A stretch of 64,000 nt of DNA from Deltaproteobacteria bacterium (lineage in GTDB: Bacteria; Myxococcota; Myxococcia; SLRQ01), in assembly GCA_007130885.1 (NCBI GenBank), contig SLRQ01000021.1, forward strand, positions 1 to 64,000, read 5' to 3'. Below are positions 16,991 through 25,813 of this stretch, piece by piece. A program made the translations under genes and the position numbers. Within the stretch, counting starts at the first letter, position 1, and the number at the start of each line of letters is the position of its first letter. Below the pieces are notes generated by a model. That model searched no databases, had not been told where the DNA came from, and saw only the letters and a program-made list of their open reading frames with translations.

Positions 16991-18424
16991 ATGGAAACGT
17001 CAAGGCGCCATGAGGAACTCTGGGGCGGAGAGGATGTTCGTTTTCCCCCGGGTAAGCTGGAGCGCATGCTCGGAACACCGCGAAGTCAGTGGACGGTGGA
17101 CGACATCATCGGACTGGTGAAAGAGCATTGCATACCTCTAATCAGCTTGATGCACGTCGGTGGCGACGGCTGGGTCAAGACGCTCGATTTCGTTCCCCGA
17201 AGCGGGGAGCATTTACGCGACATACTCGAGGGAGGCGAGCGCGCTGACGGCTCCAGTCTTTTCAAGGGAATGGGCATTCCGGCCGGTGCATCCGACATCG
17301 TGCTGCGCCCCCGAGTCGAGACCGCGTTCATGGACCCTTTCGCCCCTATTCCAACACTCGCTCTCCGGTGCGGTCACGTAGATCGCGAGGGCGCGCCGCT
17401 CCCGCAGTCACCCGACACGCTCGTTCGATCCGCCCATGCCCTCGCCCTCCAAGAAACCAAAATAGACCTCTTCGCTCTCGGTGAAGTGGAGTACTTCATA
17501 GGACGCAAAGGGTCCGAACGGGACGTATACGGTGGCGACGACCGCGGCTACCACGCCACCGCGCCCATGGTCTTCGGAGAAGGACTTCGCCGTCGAGCCA
17601 TGGCGCTGCTGGCGGAGATGGGCGCCCCCATGAAGTACGGGCACAGCGAGGTTGGGTACATCGGTGAAGACACCGGCAACGGGGTAATCTGGGAGCAGCA
17701 TGAGATCGAGCTGGATCTTGCACCGCTGCCGGACGCCGCGGACTGGGTGGTGCTTGCACAGTGGGTACTGCGGCAGCTCGCACATCAGGCGGGGATGCAG
17801 GTAAGCTTCGACCCGATTGTGCGTGAGGGACACGCCGGCACCGGTCTCCATTTCCATCTCTCGCCTCGCGTTGATGGGGTCGACATGGGCGGCCTCGACG
17901 AGAATGGAAAACTCGGCAAGCAGGGACAATGGCTGGTGGGAGGACTCGTCGAGCTTGGCGGTGCTCTGATGGCCTTCGGCAACCGCGAAGAGTCTTCCTT
18001 CGTACGACTAACTCAAGGCAAGGAGGCTCCCAACAAAATCCTGTGGGGCCAGTTCAACCGACAGGCTCTAATTAGACTGCCGGTTTCCGCCAAGACCAGT
18101 GAAGGACGAAACGTTACAATACCGACAATCGAGTTTCGTCTACCTGACGGGTCCGCCCATCCGCACCTACTCTTGGCCGGCGTAGCACAAGCGTTGGTTC
18201 ATGGAAGATCCATTCCTAATCTAGAAGACCTGCTCAGCAGAACCGCCGCGGCAAATGCTACCGGTGAAGCCGGGGTGCCCGTGCCTCTGACTGCCACTGC
18301 CGTAGCGGCGGCTCTGAAGGAACATCGCGCCGCGCTAGAGGCCGGAGGAGTCTTCCCTCCCGCACTGATCGAGTCGGTCGGCGCGTCTCTGCAGGGCGTT
18401 GTCCCCGGCCGGACAGCCGCCTAG
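16991..18424 (+). CDS. glnA: Glutamine synthetase family protein
   Basis: Glutamine synthetase makes glutamine from glutamate, ammonia and ATP. In this 477-residue protein the synthetase motifs are present in order: SEVGYIGEDTGNG-x-x-x-x-QHEIE, GTGLHFHLSP (substrate and metal-binding His), the ATP-region sequence VRLTQGKEAPNKILWGQFNRQALIRLP, and IEFRLPDGSAHPHLLLAG. I do not see NLYDLP, the adenylylation-site motif of GSI-beta enzymes, so adenylylation control seems unlikely. ATG 16991 is preferred over 16985 because GGAG lies seven bases before it. It sits between gatD and ddh in one transcriptional direction and would supply the amide donor for GatDE. A gamma-glutamyl ligase acting on another amine cannot be excluded. 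Confidence 0.85.
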   Translation: METSRRHEELWGGEDVRFPPGKLERMLGTPRSQWTVDDIIGLVKEHCIPLISLMHVGGDGWVKTLDFVPRSGEHLRDILEGGERADGSSLFKGMGIPAGASDIVLRPRVETAFMDPFAPIPTLALRCGHVDREGAPLPQSPDTLVRSAHALALQETKIDLFALGEVEYFIGRKGSERDVYGGDDRGYHATAPMVFGEGLRRRAMALLAEMGAPMKYGHSEVGYIGEDTGNGVIWEQHEIELDLAPLPDAADWVVLAQWVLRQLAHQAGMQVSFDPIVREGHAGTGLHFHLSPRVDGVDMGGLDENGKLGKQGQWLVGGLVELGGALMAFGNREESSFVRLTQGKEAPNKILWGQFNRQALIRLPVSAKTSEGRNVTIPTIEFRLPDGSAHPHLLLAGVAQALVHGRSIPNLEDLLSRTAAANATGEAGVPVPLTATAVAAALKEHRAALEAGGVFPPALIESVGASLQGVVPGRTAA

Positions 18425-18467
18425 CAGATCCCGCCCTCGGCTCGAATATAGCTCGAAAGGAGTTCTT

Positions 18468-19469
18468 ATGAGCCAGCGAAGAATCGTGATTGTCGGTTAC
18501 GGCAACATTGGCGAGGGAGTGCACTTTGCGATCGATCGCAACGCAGACATGAAGCTGACGGGCATACTCAGCCGCGGAGTCAAACGTGTCGAACAGGCGC
18601 TCGAGGAAAAGGGTCTTGGCTCAATCCCGGTCCTCGACGCCTCGGCAGATCTGGACTTCCAAGCCGAGATGCCGGCTGATGTGGCTATTCTCTGCGGGGG
18701 ATCCAAGGACGACTTGCCGGTTCAAGGACCCAAGTTCGCCCGGCATTACAACGTTGTCGACAGCTTCGATTCACATGCCGAGATCCCCGAGCATTTCGAG
18801 AAAATGGACCGGGCCTCGCGGGAGGCCGGTAACGTCGCGATCATTTCCACCGGATGGGATCCGGGAACCTTTTCCGACGAGCGAGTGAAGGCCGATGCCT
18901 TCATCCCTGGCGCGTCAATATACACTTTTTGGGGGCCTGGAGTGAGCCAAGGGCATTCCGATGCGGCTCGACGGGTGGAGGGTGTAAAGGATGCCCGCCA
19001 GTACACTCTACCGCAAGAAGAGGCCATGGAACGCGTAAGAGCCGGAGATCACCCCGATCTCGGCGCCTCGGAGAAACACAAACGTCTGGTTTATGTCGTC
19101 GCGGAAGAGGGCGCCGACCGGGAGAATATCGAGGCCGAGATCAAGGCCATGCCCCACTACTTCGAACCGTATGAAACCGAGGTGCGCTTCATCGAAGAGA
19201 AGGAAATGGCATCGGAGCACGGCGAAATGCGCCACGGGGGTTTTGTTATCGCCAGCGGCACAATGGGACATGACAAGAATGCTCTCATAGAGTATCGCTG
19301 CAGCTGGGAGAGCAACCCCGACGCCACCGCCAGTATCCTCGTCGCTCATGCCCGCGCGGCCCACCGCTTGAGCGAGAGAGGCGAAAAAGGGGCACGCACC
19401 ATATTGGACATTTGCCCCTCCGATTTGAGTCCCCGAAGCCACGCCGAGCTTTTGCGGGACTTCACGTAA
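18468..19469 (+). CDS. ddh: meso-Diaminopimelate D-dehydrogenase
   Basis: This NADPH enzyme reductively aminates tetrahydrodipicolinate with free ammonia to meso-diaminopimelate in one step, giving lysine and peptidoglycan precursors. The 333-residue chain has the Rossmann start IVIVGYGNIGEG and the family signatures STGWDPGTFSDERV and WGPGVSQGHSDAARRV, with HGGFVIASG near the C-terminus. AAAGGAG before ATG 18468 is the best ribosome-binding site in the block and rules out the upstream in-frame start. It is 43 bp after glnA, so ammonia assimilation into glutamine and into diaminopimelate is encoded side by side. Confidence 0.93.
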   Translation: MSQRRIVIVGYGNIGEGVHFAIDRNADMKLTGILSRGVKRVEQALEEKGLGSIPVLDASADLDFQAEMPADVAILCGGSKDDLPVQGPKFARHYNVVDSFDSHAEIPEHFEKMDRASREAGNVAIISTGWDPGTFSDERVKADAFIPGASIYTFWGPGVSQGHSDAARRVEGVKDARQYTLPQEEAMERVRAGDHPDLGASEKHKRLVYVVAEEGADRENIEAEIKAMPHYFEPYETEVRFIEEKEMASEHGEMRHGGFVIASGTMGHDKNALIEYRCSWESNPDATASILVAHARAAHRLSERGEKGARTILDICPSDLSPRSHAELLRDFT

Positions 19470-19496
19470 CACTCGATAGTCAGCGTCCGCCCGGAC

Positions 19497-19913
19497 ATGG
19501 TAGTATTCAACCCGATGCGACGAATCAAGGTAGTTGCCGCGATGATCCGGCGCGAGGACGGCTGCTATCTCATCACCCAGCGCAAACCAAGTGCGACGAT
19601 GCCCTTGCTATGGGAGTTTCCGGGAGGGCGGGTAGAGGACTCGGAAAGCGATGAAGCAGCTCTGGCTCGCGAGCTAAGGCAAAAAATGGATATCGAGGTA
19701 GAGGTAGGCCGAAAAGCTTTTCGAGTCGAGCACACCTACCCGGAGTACGAGATCGACTTTCGTGTCTACCACGCATACATAACGGGCGGGAAGATAGAGC
19801 ACCTCGGCGTTCACGATCACCGGTGGGTGCCTCACGATGAGCTGGACCAGTATGAGTTCCCGGGGGCCGATACCCGATCGATGGACATGCTTCTGACGGG
19901 CGAAGACTCGTAG
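19497..19913 (+). CDS. MutT-like Nudix protein with altered catalytic box
   Basis: The 138-residue protein has the fold and landmarks of MutT-type 8-oxo-dGTP hydrolases: an N-terminal VVAAMI strand, [17 protein letters not shown] and the [16 protein letters not shown] strand. In the Nudix box the RE dipeptide is kept, but the following metal-binding Glu-Glu is Gln-Lys and the usual Gly is Asp (RELRQKMDI where MutT has RELQEEVGI). Activity by the usual mechanism is therefore doubtful and it may be a binding or regulatory protein. The start could be ATG 19497 or ATG 19515. It lies 27 bp after ddh and about 100 bp before hutU. Confidence 0.75.
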   Translation: MVVFNPMRRIKVVAAMIRREDGCYLITQRKPSATMPLLWEFPGGRVEDSESDEAALARELRQKMDIEVEVGRKAFRVEHTYPEYEIDFRVYHAYITGGKIEHLGVHDHRWVPHDELDQYEFPGADTRSMDMLLTGEDS

Positions 19914-20014
19914 GAGCGGACTACCTCTTCGGACAATGTGCTCTCTTACCGACTCATTCTCGCGGAATACGCCCGTGCTTGCCGGTCCAACCCTCCTGGA
20001 CTAATACGGCAGCC

Positions 20015-21670
20015 ATGAGTCGAATAATTCAAGCACCCAGAGGCACGAAAACCATGTGCAAGGGATGGGTTCAAGAGGCCGCCCTTCGCATGCTGATGAA
20101 CAACCTGGACCCGGAGGTCGCCGAGCGCCCCCAGGATTTGGTGGTGTACGGCGGCATAGGCAAGGCGGCAAGGAGTTGGGAGGCCTTCGATGGCATTGTT
20201 GCCGCCTTGAAGGAACTCGAAACCGACGAGACCCTCCTAGTTCAATCCGGGAAAGCCGTCGGAGTTCTTCAAACACACCAGGACGCGCCTCGAGTCCTCA
20301 TAGCCAATAGCAACCTGGTCCCGGCATGGGCGACTTGGGAGCACTTCAACGAGTTGGAGGCCCGGGGCCTGATGATGTACGGCCAGATGACGGCGGGCTC
20401 CTGGATCTACATTGCCACTCAAGGGATCCTTCAGGGCACCTACGAGACGTTCGTGGCGGCGGGACGCTCCCACTTCGGCACGGAGAACCTGGCCGGACGA
20501 CTGATCGTGACCGGCGGCCTTGGTGGCATGGGCGGCGCGCAGCCGCTTGCGGCTACCTTGGCTGGCGGCGTCTGTATCACAGTGGAAGTAGATCCCGCTC
20601 GCATAGAGCGCAGAATCGAGACTCGCTACTGTGATGCTCACACCAGCTCGATTGACGAAGCGATGAGCATGGCCGAGAACGCAATGTCGAAAGGTGAGCC
20701 TCTCTCCATAGCACTGCTCGGCAACTGCGCCGAGGTACTCCCCGAGATGGTCAGAAGAGGCATCCGGCCCGACCTACTTACCGATCAAACAAGCGCGCAC
20801 GATCCCTTGAATGGCTATGTTCCCACGGGCCTCGATATCAAAGCCGCGGCCGAGATGAGGAGCAAGGACCCAGCCGGCTACGTAGAGCGCTCAATGGCCA
20901 GCATGGCACTACACGTGGAGGCAATGCTCGACATGAAGGCCGCGGGAAGCCATGTCTTCGACTACGGCAACAACATCAGGGCACAGGCGAAGAAAGCCGG
21001 CGTTCAAAACGCCTTCGACTTCCCCGGCTTCGTCCCCGCATACATCCGCCCGCTTTTCTGCGAAGGTCAAGGACCGTTCAGGTGGGTCGCCCTTTCAGGT
21101 GATCCGGCGGACATCCACGCCACTGATGAGGCCGTCAAGGCTCTCTTCCCGGACAAGCCCTACCTTCACCGATGGCTGGATCTTGCTCGAGACAAGATCG
21201 AGTTCCAGGGCCTGCCCGCCAGAATATGCTGGCTTGGCTACGGAGAGAGAGAAAAAGCCGGTCTTGCATTCAACGAGATGGTTCGGAGCGGCGCCGTCAA
21301 GGCTCCAATAGTAATCGGCAGGGACCACCTGGACTGTGGCTCTGTCGCATCTCCAAACAGGGAAACCGAGGCGATGGCGGACGGCTCCGACGCCGTGGCG
21401 GATTGGCCAATTCTCAATGCGCTGGTCAACGCCGTCAACGGCGCGTCTTGGGTGAGCTTCCATCACGGTGGGGGCGTGGGCATGGGTTACTCGCTTCACG
21501 CCGGCCAAGTAATCGTCGCGGACGGCACCGATGCAGCCGCACGCCGGCTGGAACGAGTGCTTCGCAGCGACCCGGGGATGGGAGTTATCCGGCACGTGGA
21601 CGCAGGCTACGATCGCGCGAAGGAGGTTGCACGCGAGCGTGGCGTCAAGATTCCAGGGCTTGTTGACTGA
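20015..21670 (+). CDS. hutU: Urocanate hydratase
   Basis: HutU is the NAD-dependent second step of histidine degradation, hydrating urocanate to imidazolonepropionate. The 551-residue chain is typical in length and contains [23 protein letters not shown] at the start, the NAD-region glycine-rich segment [30 protein letters not shown], and [11 protein letters not shown] 20015 fits the family N-terminus; the in-frame codon at 19979 is too early. hutI follows after 28 bp. No hutH (histidine ammonia-lyase) is in the window, so the pathway is encoded only in part here. Confidence 0.97.
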   Translation: MSRIIQAPRGTKTMCKGWVQEAALRMLMNNLDPEVAERPQDLVVYGGIGKAARSWEAFDGIVAALKELETDETLLVQSGKAVGVLQTHQDAPRVLIANSNLVPAWATWEHFNELEARGLMMYGQMTAGSWIYIATQGILQGTYETFVAAGRSHFGTENLAGRLIVTGGLGGMGGAQPLAATLAGGVCITVEVDPARIERRIETRYCDAHTSSIDEAMSMAENAMSKGEPLSIALLGNCAEVLPEMVRRGIRPDLLTDQTSAHDPLNGYVPTGLDIKAAAEMRSKDPAGYVERSMASMALHVEAMLDMKAAGSHVFDYGNNIRAQAKKAGVQNAFDFPGFVPAYIRPLFCEGQGPFRWVALSGDPADIHATDEAVKALFPDKPYLHRWLDLARDKIEFQGLPARICWLGYGEREKAGLAFNEMVRSGAVKAPIVIGRDHLDCGSVASPNRETEAMADGSDAVADWPILNALVNAVNGASWVSFHHGGGVGMGYSLHAGQVIVADGTDAAARRLERVLRSDPGMGVIRHVDAGYDRAKEVARERGVKIPGLVD

Positions 21671-21698
21671 CGCAGTCCATATTGGAGCGTGTGATTCG

Positions 21699-23003
21699 AT
21701 GAACGACGCAAGCACCAAAAACGACCTAGAAAGGCCCAGCCTGGTCATTGACAACATCGGGCAACTGGTCACCTGCGCGGGAGACCGTGCAGGCGGCCCC
21801 GAGAGCGCACTCGCCATTGTGGACGATGCCGCGATAGCAATCGTGGGAGACCGGATCGAATACGCCGGACCAGCCGCGGGTCTAGCCGAAAACGACATCG
21901 ATCTTGGAAACGCCCGCCAACTGGATGCCGGGGGGCTGCTCGTGACGCCCGGCTTCGTGGACTCGCACACTCACGTCGTCTTCGCGGGAGACCGATCGGC
22001 CGAGTTCGCGCATCGATGCGCGGGCGCCTCGTACCTCGAGATACTGCAAGCCGGAGGTGGAATCCTGGCGACCGTGAGGGCAACGAGGGCGGCATCGGAG
22101 GAGTCTCTCGCGGAACTCTGCGCTGATCGCTTGGAGCGCTTCGCCGATCAGGGCGTTACCACGATCGAAGTAAAGAGCGGATATGGCCTGACGCTGGCGG
22201 ACGAACTCAAGATGTTGCGGGCAATCCGCCAAGCGGCTGACTCCTCACCCCTTCGAGTGGAAACCACTCTGCTCGGAGCGCACGCTCTACCCGAGGAGTA
22301 TCAGGGAAGACGAGAGCACTACGTAAGCCTCGTATGCGAGGACATGATCCCGGAGGCGGCTGAGAGCGGCCTTGCGCGATTCACCGACGTGTTCGTGGAG
22401 GAGGGAGCCTTCACCGCTAGGGACGCCAGCCGGATAGCAAAGGCCGCCTCCGACAACGGTCTGGGGCTCCGTCTGCATGTAGACCAGCTAACCGCCGGCG
22501 GAGGAGCCGAGCTGGCAGCCGATCTTGGAGCACTTTCGGCCGATCATCTCGAGGAGATATCGCCGGAGGGCATTCGATCACTCGCCCGCGCCGGGGTATG
22601 CGCGGGCCTCTTGCCTACCTCCACGCTTTTCCTTCGTCTCACCAAATATGCGCCGGGAAGAGAACTCGCCGATGCCGGGGTGGCTATTGCTCTCGGCACC
22701 AACTTCAACCCGGGCTCGGCGATGAGCGAGAATCACTCGCTCACCCTTGGGCTTGCTTGTCTTCGTAACGGGCTCACCCCCGCGGAAGCACTACTGGCTT
22801 CGACCGTTGGTGCCGCCGGGTCTCTCCGCCTCGAAGGTGAGGCCGGCTGCCTCGAGCCTGGAAGCCGTGCCGACCTGGTCGTTCACCGTGCCACGGACTA
22901 CCGCCACCTTGCTTTCCATTTAGGCATGCCACACGCGGCCGTTGTGGTGGCGGGAGGGAGGATCTTGCGCGAAAGCGGTCCTCTTACCTCCTGCCAGGGT
23001 TAG
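21699..23003 (+). CDS. hutI: Imidazolonepropionase
   Basis: HutI opens the imidazolone ring to give N-formimino-L-glutamate. The 434-residue amidohydrolase shows the metal motif PGFVDSHTHVVFAGDR, the substrate region HRCAGASYLEI, KSGYGL, the helical ETTLLGAHALP, the His of LRLHVDQLTAGGG, SADHLE, and ALGTNFNPGS near the end. ATG 21699 has GGAG about eleven bases upstream. It ends 10 bp from the converging metzincin gene. Together with hutU it would feed glutamate to the upstream glutamine synthetase if a histidase exists elsewhere. Confidence 0.97.
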   Translation: MNDASTKNDLERPSLVIDNIGQLVTCAGDRAGGPESALAIVDDAAIAIVGDRIEYAGPAAGLAENDIDLGNARQLDAGGLLVTPGFVDSHTHVVFAGDRSAEFAHRCAGASYLEILQAGGGILATVRATRAASEESLAELCADRLERFADQGVTTIEVKSGYGLTLADELKMLRAIRQAADSSPLRVETTLLGAHALPEEYQGRREHYVSLVCEDMIPEAAESGLARFTDVFVEEGAFTARDASRIAKAASDNGLGLRLHVDQLTAGGGAELAADLGALSADHLEEISPEGIRSLARAGVCAGLLPTSTLFLRLTKYAPGRELADAGVAIALGTNFNPGSAMSENHSLTLGLACLRNGLTPAEALLASTVGAAGSLRLEGEAGCLEPGSRADLVVHRATDYRHLAFHLGMPHAAVVVAGGRILRESGPLTSCQG

Positions 23004-23012
23004 TAAGAGGGT

Positions 23013-23846
23013 TCAGCGTCCAAGCCGAACTAGGCGCCACCTCGCGCCGCGCAGCATGATCAGGCCGACAATCAGCAGCATGATCGCCGCGCCGCCGCCG
23101 GCCGCTTGTCCACCTTCACATCCACCGGCTCTGCTGACACCCAAACGATCGGCTGCGTCACGAGCTCCGTCCAGCATCTCCGAGTTGCTCCCAGGAGCCC
23201 AAGGCTGCGGCGCCGGATACAGGTAGCAAACGGCCTCCAAATCATCCCGATGCAACTCACGCTGCGAGGTATCGCCCGCGCTCGTGGTGGGCCACATGGT
23301 GGTCCCAGGAATGTCGCTGTGGCCTATGCCCACGAAGTGACCTATCTCATGGGTAGCGACATTGCCGACGTCGATGGCATTGGAACGGCCGTCGGTTGCC
23401 CAGGTATGATCTTGCCCGTTGAAAAGGATTCGCGCCCCTATGATCGAACCCACGGGATCGAAACAGGTCATCGTTATAGCCACCACAGCTCTGCCGAGCT
23501 CGGGAGGCCAATCCCGCTCCACCCAGGCAAGTGTGTTGCGTGGTCCTCCGCAAGCGTTTCCACCGGTGGCTTCGACGGTCGATACCTGCCTGAAAGACAA
23601 GTAGCTGCACTCGGGTCGCTGCCACTCATTGAACGCTTCCACCATGGCCTCGAAATCCGACCCGTCGTTGACCTCCGACGGCCCGCTCTCGATGAAGTAA
23701 GGGAGAGGCATCTCGGAAGCCATCCAATGCAGCTCCTTGCCTCCAGAGGTGGTCATTATGCTGAATGCCTCCGCTCGAGAGATCTCTCCAAAAATGAGCG
23801 TCACCAGCGCAAGCAAACATACGAATGTTCGGCCGATCAAAGTCAT
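23013..23846 (-). CDS. Secreted matrixin-like metalloprotease with C-terminal sorting tail
   Basis: This is a 277-residue exported metzincin. Residues 1-28 form a signal peptide (RAEA cleavage). The zinc motif is HEIGHFVGIGHSD with His166, His170 and His176, and a Met in TTMWPTTSAGD is positioned for the Met-turn. The C-terminus is a Gly-Gly-Cys-Glu-Gly-Gly segment, a hydrophobic helix (AAIMLLIVGLIML) and an Arg-rich tail, a layout like MYXO-CTERM signals and like the gene at 7324. It lies 9 bp downstream of a small exported protein and is probably its co-transcribed partner. The substrate is unknown. Confidence 0.82.
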   Translation of the reverse strand: MTLIGRTFVCLLALVTLIFGEISRAEAFSIMTTSGGKELHWMASEMPLPYFIESGPSEVNDGSDFEAMVEAFNEWQRPECSYLSFRQVSTVEATGGNACGGPRNTLAWVERDWPPELGRAVVAITMTCFDPVGSIIGARILFNGQDHTWATDGRSNAIDVGNVATHEIGHFVGIGHSDIPGTTMWPTTSAGDTSQRELHRDDLEAVCYLYPAPQPWAPGSNSEMLDGARDAADRLGVSRAGGCEGGQAAGGGAAIMLLIVGLIMLRGARWRLVRLGR

Positions 23847-23855
23847 CTCTCGCCC

Positions 23856-24425
23856 CTATTCATTCGTCTCAGGATTTGTTGTGGAAACGCCTCGGCGCAC
23901 GCGCTCTCGAAGAGCCTCCAACTCGAGCCGCGCCTCTAAACGCACCTCGAGACCGTCGGGCCGAACGAAGGTCATTCCTTCCAGGCTGCGTCGCAACATG
24001 ACCGGCCCACGGTTCAATCGCTCGACCGAGAACTTACCCAGCCCAAATCCTTCCAAGTGAACTACCGGCTCCCGCCCCCCATTAGCGCGGAGAAAAACAA
24101 CGACCTCCTCGCCGGGCTCGAAGACCGCGTCACCCTCGACGAACATGCCTCCCCACTCATCGGCTCCGCCAAGCTGCCGGACAACAACCCGGGAGGGGCC
24201 CTCACCGGAGATGTCCTCCAAGACCTCCAAGGTCGTCAAGCGATAGATCCAGCTTTCTGATTCATCCACCTCGATGCTTTGTGACACCACTCGCGCTCGT
24301 ACCACACGGTCCGATCCAGCCGCCATCTCCTCCACGGTCAACGCCAAAACCGTGGTGGCCGAGGCACGACCGGGCAGAGCCATGTGTGCGAGGATGCCGA
24401 GCACCACGACTAGCGATCGGCGCAT
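23856..24425 (-). CDS. Small exported protein of unknown function
   Basis: The 189-residue protein has a signal peptide (MRRSLVVVLGILAHMALPGRASA) and a mature region rich in beta strands (TVEEMAAGSDRVVRARVVS, GFGLGKFSVE), ending in a charged helix. I recall similar proteins encoded beside secreted matrixin-like proteases in deltaproteobacteria, but no function is known to me. A GGGAGGGAC ribosome-binding site supports ATG 24425. The gene immediately precedes the metzincin gene, which suggests a partner, inhibitor or surface cofactor role; that is inference. Confidence 0.7.
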   Translation of the reverse strand: MRRSLVVVLGILAHMALPGRASATTVLALTVEEMAAGSDRVVRARVVSQSIEVDESESWIYRLTTLEVLEDISGEGPSRVVVRQLGGADEWGGMFVEGDAVFEPGEEVVVFLRANGGREPVVHLEGFGLGKFSVERLNRGPVMLRRSLEGMTFVRPDGLEVRLEARLELEALRERVRRGVSTTNPETNE

Positions 24426-24488
24426 CCTTGTCCCTCCCTCACGGCAACTACTAGGTAGAGGGCGGGGTGAAGAAAAGTCAGAGCGTAC

Positions 24489-25118
24489 CTACTGGGGAGG
24501 CTTGCGCGCTATGAGAAGCGCGTGGGCATTGTCTCGCTCATCCACTTCCTCGTAATGAAGTGTCTCCAGACCTTCGGCCATTGTTTGGAGCTCGTTAGGA
24601 GCGACACAAAGAGTCCGATCACACTTCGGATCGTATCTTTGTTGGTGCAGCGTATGGACCTTGTGGAGCAGAACCCCCTCCGGTTTCAGGGCCTCCACAA
24701 TCCTGGGCATCAGACCTCCAAGTGGAAACCAGAAGCTGACTACCAAGTCATAATTTTCGACCTCGAGAGGGTGCTCCTTCAAATCCCCCAAGAGAAGATT
24801 GACCTTATCGGAGACACCCTCCCCGTACGACGCTCGCCGTAGCATCTCTATTGCAACATCCGAGAAATCCAGAGCGTCAACTACATAACCCCTCTTCGCA
24901 AGAAACAGGCTGTTGGCGCCGGGCCCGCAGGCGAAATCGAGACAACGTCCTTTGGGCAACTCACCCATGCGTTGTGCTAGGCTGATGTCGGGACCCCAAT
25001 TGGGAAGGAACGAGTTGTCGGAGTACCGACTGTTCCAGCGAATTCGTTCTGGTGAGATTGCCACTTGCCACTCCTTGTAGAACTTGAGTTCCAAAAACAA
25101 CGAAGCGTCATTATACAT
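24489..25118 (-). CDS. SAM-dependent methyltransferase
   Basis: The 209-residue protein is a small class I methyltransferase: a WNSRYSDNSFLPNWGP N-terminal segment, motif I LDFACGPGANSLFLAKRG, motif II ALDFSDVAIEML, and motif IV YDLVVSFWFPL. The overall shape resembles TehB- or thiopurine-type methyltransferases acting on small molecules. ATG 25118 is chosen; an in-frame TTG at 25163 would overlap the divergent pcp start. Only 44 bp separate it from pcp, so their promoters must overlap. Confidence 0.8.
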   Translation of the reverse strand: MYNDASLFLELKFYKEWQVAISPERIRWNSRYSDNSFLPNWGPDISLAQRMGELPKGRCLDFACGPGANSLFLAKRGYVVDALDFSDVAIEMLRRASYGEGVSDKVNLLLGDLKEHPLEVENYDLVVSFWFPLGGLMPRIVEALKPEGVLLHKVHTLHQQRYDPKCDRTLCVAPNELQTMAEGLETLHYEEVDERDNAHALLIARKPPQ

Positions 25119-25162
25119 GGGATTTGACCTTGACCGCCCCTCGGAGCGAGCATGGAAGCACA

Positions 25163-25762
25163 ATGAGCCAACGTCTACTGATAACCTGCTTCGAGCCTTT
25201 CGCGGGCCGATCGACTAATACGAGCATGCGACTGCTCGGACCGGCCATTGAATCGCCACCAGACGGGGTGGTTACGAGGATGCTCCCTGTCGACTTCAAG
25301 GCTCTTCGTCGAATCGTCCCTCGGATTACGAGGACTATGCGTCCGGAGTGCTGGCTGCTCTTGGGCGAGGATGGGAGCGGTGAACGCATGCGTTGCGAAA
25401 GGTTGGCGGTAAACGTCCTCGATGGCGAGATAGCAGACAACCAAGGCATGCTGCCGAGGGGTAGAGCGGTCAGAGGTGGTCCCTCCGCGTACTTCGCAAC
25501 AATGGACCCCGCCGGCCTTGTAAGACACTTCGAGGAAAGACAGATCCCCGCATATCTTTCCGATGATGCTGGAACATACGCATGCAACTTGGCTTTGTAC
25601 CTCGCACTTCACCACAGCAAGAGACACGGCGCTCCAAGAGAGGTGGGCTTCATACACGTGCCTAGAGCCTACCGGAGAACCGGCCATTCCTTGCAGCATC
25701 TGCGAAAAGCCTTGATGGACCTGGCAGAGGCTCTCGCTTCCAGCGGCTCACACGCGGCTTGA
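25163..25762 (+). CDS. pcp: Pyrrolidone-carboxylate (pyroglutamyl) peptidase
   Basis: This C15 cysteine peptidase removes N-terminal pyroglutamate from peptides. The 199-residue chain has the family start LLITCFEPFAGRSTN, the catalytic Glu region RCERLAVNVLDGEIADNQG, the nucleophile Cys in SDDAGTYACN, and the His in GFIHVP. The second residue of FEPF-G-G is altered (FEPFAG) but the triad is intact. GGAAG precedes ATG 25163. It diverges from the methyltransferase gene and precedes a TPR membrane protein by about 50 bp. Confidence 0.85.
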   Translation: MSQRLLITCFEPFAGRSTNTSMRLLGPAIESPPDGVVTRMLPVDFKALRRIVPRITRTMRPECWLLLGEDGSGERMRCERLAVNVLDGEIADNQGMLPRGRAVRGGPSAYFATMDPAGLVRHFEERQIPAYLSDDAGTYACNLALYLALHHSKRHGAPREVGFIHVPRAYRRTGHSLQHLRKALMDLAEALASSGSHAA

Positions 25763-25813
25763 AAACTCCACCCTTTCCAACGGGCCTGCGTATGATGCTA
25801 CTCTCGCGGCTCG

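Noticed and set aside
23106..23939. 277-residue plus-strand open frame opposite the matrixin-like gene
   Set aside because: Its translation has no recognisable domain, whereas the minus strand has a signal peptide and an HExxHxxGxxH zinc motif.
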